This document shows, piece after piece, positions 61,566-64,000 of a stretch of DNA of 64,000 nucleotides. Source of the stretch: an uncultured Campylobacterales bacterium (lineage in GTDB: Bacteria; Campylobacterota; Campylobacteria; Campylobacterales; Arcobacteraceae). The number at the start of each line of letters is the position of its first letter. Within the stretch, counting starts at the first letter, position 1. Location: positions 366,415-430,414 of the forward strand of contig CANNFB010000001.1 of assembly GCA_947503785.1 (NCBI GenBank), read 5' to 3'. The notes beneath the pieces are model-generated. The model worked only from the letters and a program-made list of their open reading frames with translations, did no database searches and was not told the DNA's origin. A program made the translations under genes and the position numbers.

Positions 61566-62645
61566 TATAATACTTGCAAGTTTTTTAATACCTATTTCAA
61601 TATTTTCATTACTTTCATTTGTAAAATTAAATCTAGCCTCTTTTGACTTTTTATCTACATAAAATACCTCTCCAGGAACAAAAGCAATATTATCTTTTAA
61701 TGCCTCTATTGCTAATAACATAGAATCTACATCAAAAGAACCATAAATAAACATTCCGCCTTTTGGCTTTTTAAATTTAAAAGAAGGAATATATTTTTTA
61801 AAACATTTAGCCATATATTCCATTTTCTTATTATAAGCATCATTAATTTTAGATATATGATCAAATAAATCATTCTCTTTTAAATATTCATCTAATAACA
61901 TTTGGTTAAAAGTTGAAGTATGTAAATCTAAAGATTCTTTAGCAGCTAATAACTTATTAATATTCTCAGCTTTTGCTCTAATCCAACCTAATCTAAGTCC
62001 AGGAGCAACAATTTTAGAAAAAGAACCTAAATGATAAGAATTGGCATATAATTTGGAAATAGGAGTTTTTATTTTGTTTTTAAAATTTAAAAAACAATAT
62101 GCACCATCTTCTATTAAAGTAGAATTACTTTTACTTAAAATATTTGCAATACTTTTTCTTTTTTTATTATTAAACACATTAGTAGAAGGATTTTGATAGT
62201 CACTAATAGCATATAAAATATTAGAACTATTTACTAATTGTTCTAATTCCCTAAGCTTTTTAAAATCTATTATTTCTTTATCTAACATTTTAAATGCACC
62301 TAATGCACCAATATAAGATGGACTTTCAACAATTACTTGATTAGAATCTAAACTTTTTAAAATAATATCAAAAGCTTGTTGACTACCTGTAGTAATTAAT
62401 ATTTCTTCTTTTGAAGTTTTAAACCCTAATTTATTTGTATAGATTGATGCAATTTTTTCTCTTAAATCTTCTATCCCTTGAGATTTTGAATATTGTAAAC
62501 AATCAGCATTTTTAAATACTTTTTTACTTGCTTTTGATAATTGATTTAATGGAAACAATTCTTTGTCAGGAAGACCACCAGCAAATGAGATTGTATTCTC
62601 ATCAGTTGCATCTAATATCTCTCTTATATATGATCTTTTCAACAT
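61548..62645 (-). CDS. PLP-dependent aminotransferase (2-aminoadipate/MocR-type fold)
   Basis: A 365-residue fold-type I aminotransferase from the ATG at 62645 (AAAGGATT upstream; an in-frame ATG at 62705 adds 20 residues in AT-rich sequence with no ribosome site). ISFAGGLPDKELFP at the N terminus, TTGSQQAFDI, the PLP lysine in LGSFSKIVAPGLRLGW and the C-terminal arginine region are seen. There is no GntR domain, so it is an enzyme, perhaps for lysine/aminoadipate or aromatic acids. It is divergent from an AraC regulator. Confidence 0.88.
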   Translation of the reverse strand: MLKRSYIREILDATDENTISFAGGLPDKELFPLNQLSKASKKVFKNADCLQYSKSQGIEDLREKIASIYTNKLGFKTSKEEILITTGSQQAFDIILKSLDSNQVIVESPSYIGALGAFKMLDKEIIDFKKLRELEQLVNSSNILYAISDYQNPSTNVFNNKKRKSIANILSKSNSTLIEDGAYCFLNFKNKIKTPISKLYANSYHLGSFSKIVAPGLRLGWIRAKAENINKLLAAKESLDLHTSTFNQMLLDEYLKENDLFDHISKINDAYNKKMEYMAKCFKKYIPSFKFKKPKGGMFIYGSFDVDSMLLAIEALKDNIAFVPGEVFYVDKKSKEARFNFTNESNENIEIGIKKLASIIAKTQK

Positions 62646-62746
62646 AATCCTTTTTTTGACAATTATATTAAAATAGATTATTAATATCTTTATCTTATAT
62701 TGCATTTTATTTGTCTTATATTGCTAATTATTAGATATAATACTTT

Positions 62747-63601
62747 ATGAAAAAAGAAACATTACAACAAAGAGCAGATATTATAAATAAAAGTTTACAT
62801 TATATATATAAGAACATAGAAACAAATATTACTTTAGAAGAGTTAGCAAGCCTAAACAATATCTCAAAATTCCATTTTCATAGAATATTTAAAGATGAAA
62901 CAAAAGAAAATTTCTCAAATATACTCACTTCAATAAGATTACAAAAAGCTGCAAATCTATTAATTAGTAATAAGCACTCAACAATTACAGAAATATCAAA
63001 TAATTGTGGATATTCATCTCATTCATCTTTTATAAAAGCATTTAAAAAAAGGTTTAACTTTACTCCCACACAATGGAAGAATGGAGCATTTAATGAGTAT
63101 TCCAAAAATATAATACATAATAAATATTTCAAACATTTAAATATAGAAGCAAATATAAAAGTAAAAGAAGAAATATACTGCGCATATATAAGACATAAAG
63201 GTTATAGTAAAGATATAAAATATACATGGGAAAGGTTAAGAGCCTTAGCTTTTCAAAATAATATCCAAGAATATGAAGAGATTGGTTTACATCATGATAA
63301 TCCAAGTATCACACCTTTAGAAAATTGCAATTACGTAGCAGCAATAACAATACCAAAAGATATGAAACTAAATAATAGTATCTCAACACTTATCATTCCA
63401 AAATCATTATGTGCAGTTTTTAAATATAGTGGAGAATATGGAGATATAATCAACCTAATAAGATATATTCATCATGAATGGATTGAAAATAAAGGATATG
63501 AAATAACAACACTTCCAACATATATAAAATACATAAAAAATCATTTAATAGAGAATGGTAATTTTGAAATAGAAGTAAATGTCCCAATAAGAGTTATTTG
63601 A
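62747..63601 (+). CDS. AraC-family regulator with GyrI-like effector domain
   Basis: A 284-residue regulator. Two helix-turn-helix motifs form the N-terminal AraC domain (ITLEELASLNNISKFHFHRIFK and ITEISNNCGYSSHSSFIKAFKKRF), and a GyrI-like small-molecule domain follows (from about 135). This order is that of Rob/SoxS-BmrR-like multidrug regulators. It is divergent from the aminotransferase gene. Confidence 0.9.
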   Translation: MKKETLQQRADIINKSLHYIYKNIETNITLEELASLNNISKFHFHRIFKDETKENFSNILTSIRLQKAANLLISNKHSTITEISNNCGYSSHSSFIKAFKKRFNFTPTQWKNGAFNEYSKNIIHNKYFKHLNIEANIKVKEEIYCAYIRHKGYSKDIKYTWERLRALAFQNNIQEYEEIGLHHDNPSITPLENCNYVAAITIPKDMKLNNSISTLIIPKSLCAVFKYSGEYGDIINLIRYIHHEWIENKGYEITTLPTYIKYIKNHLIENGNFEIEVNVPIRVI

Positions 63602-63675
63602 ATTTAAAAATATTAATAAATTTAGTATATTTAGAAGTAATTCATCAAGCCCTCAAGAAACCCAAAAAAAGGGCT

Positions 63676-63725
63676 AAAAAAAAGCTTAGCTCAAACAATC
63701 AAAGATTGAATAAGCTAAGCTTTTG
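63676..63725 (-). terminator. terminator of the rRNA operon
   Basis: On the minus strand AAGCTTAGCT (63722-63713) and AGCTAAGCTT (63691-63682), with an inner CAATC/GATTG stem, are followed by a run of T. It lies about 15 bp past the 5S gene. Confidence 0.85.
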
Positions 63726-63740
63726 TGTAAATACTCAAGA

Positions 63741-63856
63741 GCTGGCAGCGGCCTACGTTTCCACAAGGGGACCCTGCAGTATTATCAGCGATGAAGAGCT
63801 TGACTTCCAGGTTCGAAATGGAGCTGGGTATTTCCTCTTCTCTATAACCACCAGCA
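63741..63856 (-). rRNA. rrf: 5S ribosomal RNA
   Basis: About 116 nt on the minus strand begin TGCTGGTGG and end GCCGCTGCCAGC, with the 5' and 3' ends pairing (GCTGG/CCAGC). Internal 5S hallmarks are present: GAGGAAATACCCAGCTCC, CGAACCTGGAAGTCAAGC and GGTCCCCTTGTGGAAACGTAGG (each a conserved loop). Ends are placed by the terminal stem and may be off by a base or two. It is the last gene of an rRNA operon whose 23S would lie beyond the right edge. Confidence 0.95.
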
Positions 63857-64000
63857 AAACTGAGTAATCAATATACCATTACAAAAATGTAAGTATACTC
63901 ATTACTCAACTTGATGTGAGTAAAGATATAAATAATGTTAAAGTCTAATTTTATGTTACACATATATACTTAATAAGATAGTAAACCAAAGAATACTAAA
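63857..64000 (-). other. 23S-5S spacer, AT-rich
   Basis: 144 bp between the 5S 5' end and the window edge. No gene, tRNA or 23S end is recognised. On this strand it should be the spacer following the 23S gene. Confidence 0.6.

Noticed and set aside
63598..63867. 89-residue plus-strand reading frame at the right end
   Set aside because: It lies across the rRNA terminator and antisense to the 5S rRNA, starts inside the AraC gene stop and has no ribosome site.
1..64000. CRISPR array or insertion sequence
   Set aside because: No regularly spaced repeats and no DDE or IS200-type transposase gene were found by reading both strands.

Overview
The window is a stretch of an AT-rich (roughly 28% GC by eye) bacterial chromosome. 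Gene content points to Campylobacterota, most likely family Arcobacteraceae. The markers are an oorDABC 2-oxoglutarate:acceptor oxidoreductase operon, two desulforubrerythrins of the Campylobacter Rrc type beside a PerR-like regulator, a dapA / short-chain reductase / pgsA / rseP gene order, a 267-residue single-repeat voltage-gated channel of the size of NavAb from Arcobacter butzleri, and a two-component kinase typical of the group. Species cannot be fixed from the sequence alone.

Layout. 1-5.8 kb (minus strand): an RNase H gene, then a small lipid operon (CDP-alcohol phosphatidyltransferase, CdsA-like cytidylyltransferase, PlsC-like acyltransferase and a small membrane protein), a small cytochrome, a gamma-butyrobetaine-hydroxylase-like dioxygenase and an Mrr-type restriction endonuclease. 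5.9-15.7 kb is an accessory island between Mrr and radA. It holds a tyrosine integrase, a 143-residue HUH (Rep-like) protein, a MobV-like relaxase with a nested inverted-repeat origin-of-transfer candidate upstream, four unrecognised genes, a 48-residue ribbon-helix-helix protein that is easy to miss, a complete integron, and an ArdA antirestriction gene. A 15-bp direct repeat with further flanking similarity sits at both edges (5864 and 15650). The whole island, integron included, may therefore have been inserted as one mobilizable unit.

The integron is the main find. An IntI-type integrase (13294-14268, plus strand) diverges from two gene cassettes on the minus strand. The first carries an EmrE/Qac-type small multidrug resistance gene and the second a Sel1-repeat lipoprotein. 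Each cassette's attC R'' box is an exact reverse complement of the bases that follow its upstream crossover point: AGATAAC with GTTATCT for cassette 1, TCCTAAC with G|TTAGGA for cassette 2. This is expected if each was inserted as a circle, and it fixes the boundaries at 12989, 12513 and 11762.

15.7-63.7 kb is ordinary chromosome. It contains radA; ybeY and a cation exchanger; perR and two desulforubrerythrins; murJ, an MsbA-like exporter, pyrD, an M16 peptidase, a truncated globin, dapA, a FabL-like reductase, pgsA, rseP and yggS; a LysR-controlled exporter/monooxygenase/tautomerase operon; trpC and trpF in separate operons; oorDABC; rpe; pldA; two histidine kinases and one response regulator; uracil salvage (uraA/upp) and purine salvage (a phosphoribosyltransferase with an AzgA-type permease); a voltage-gated channel with an acidic TFEDWTD selectivity filter; and an operon with an FNR-type box that looks like a nitrosative-stress or anaerobic unit. 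The window ends in a 5S rRNA gene on the minus strand (63741-63856). The matching 23S gene would lie beyond the right edge. No tRNA, CRISPR array or intact insertion sequence was seen.
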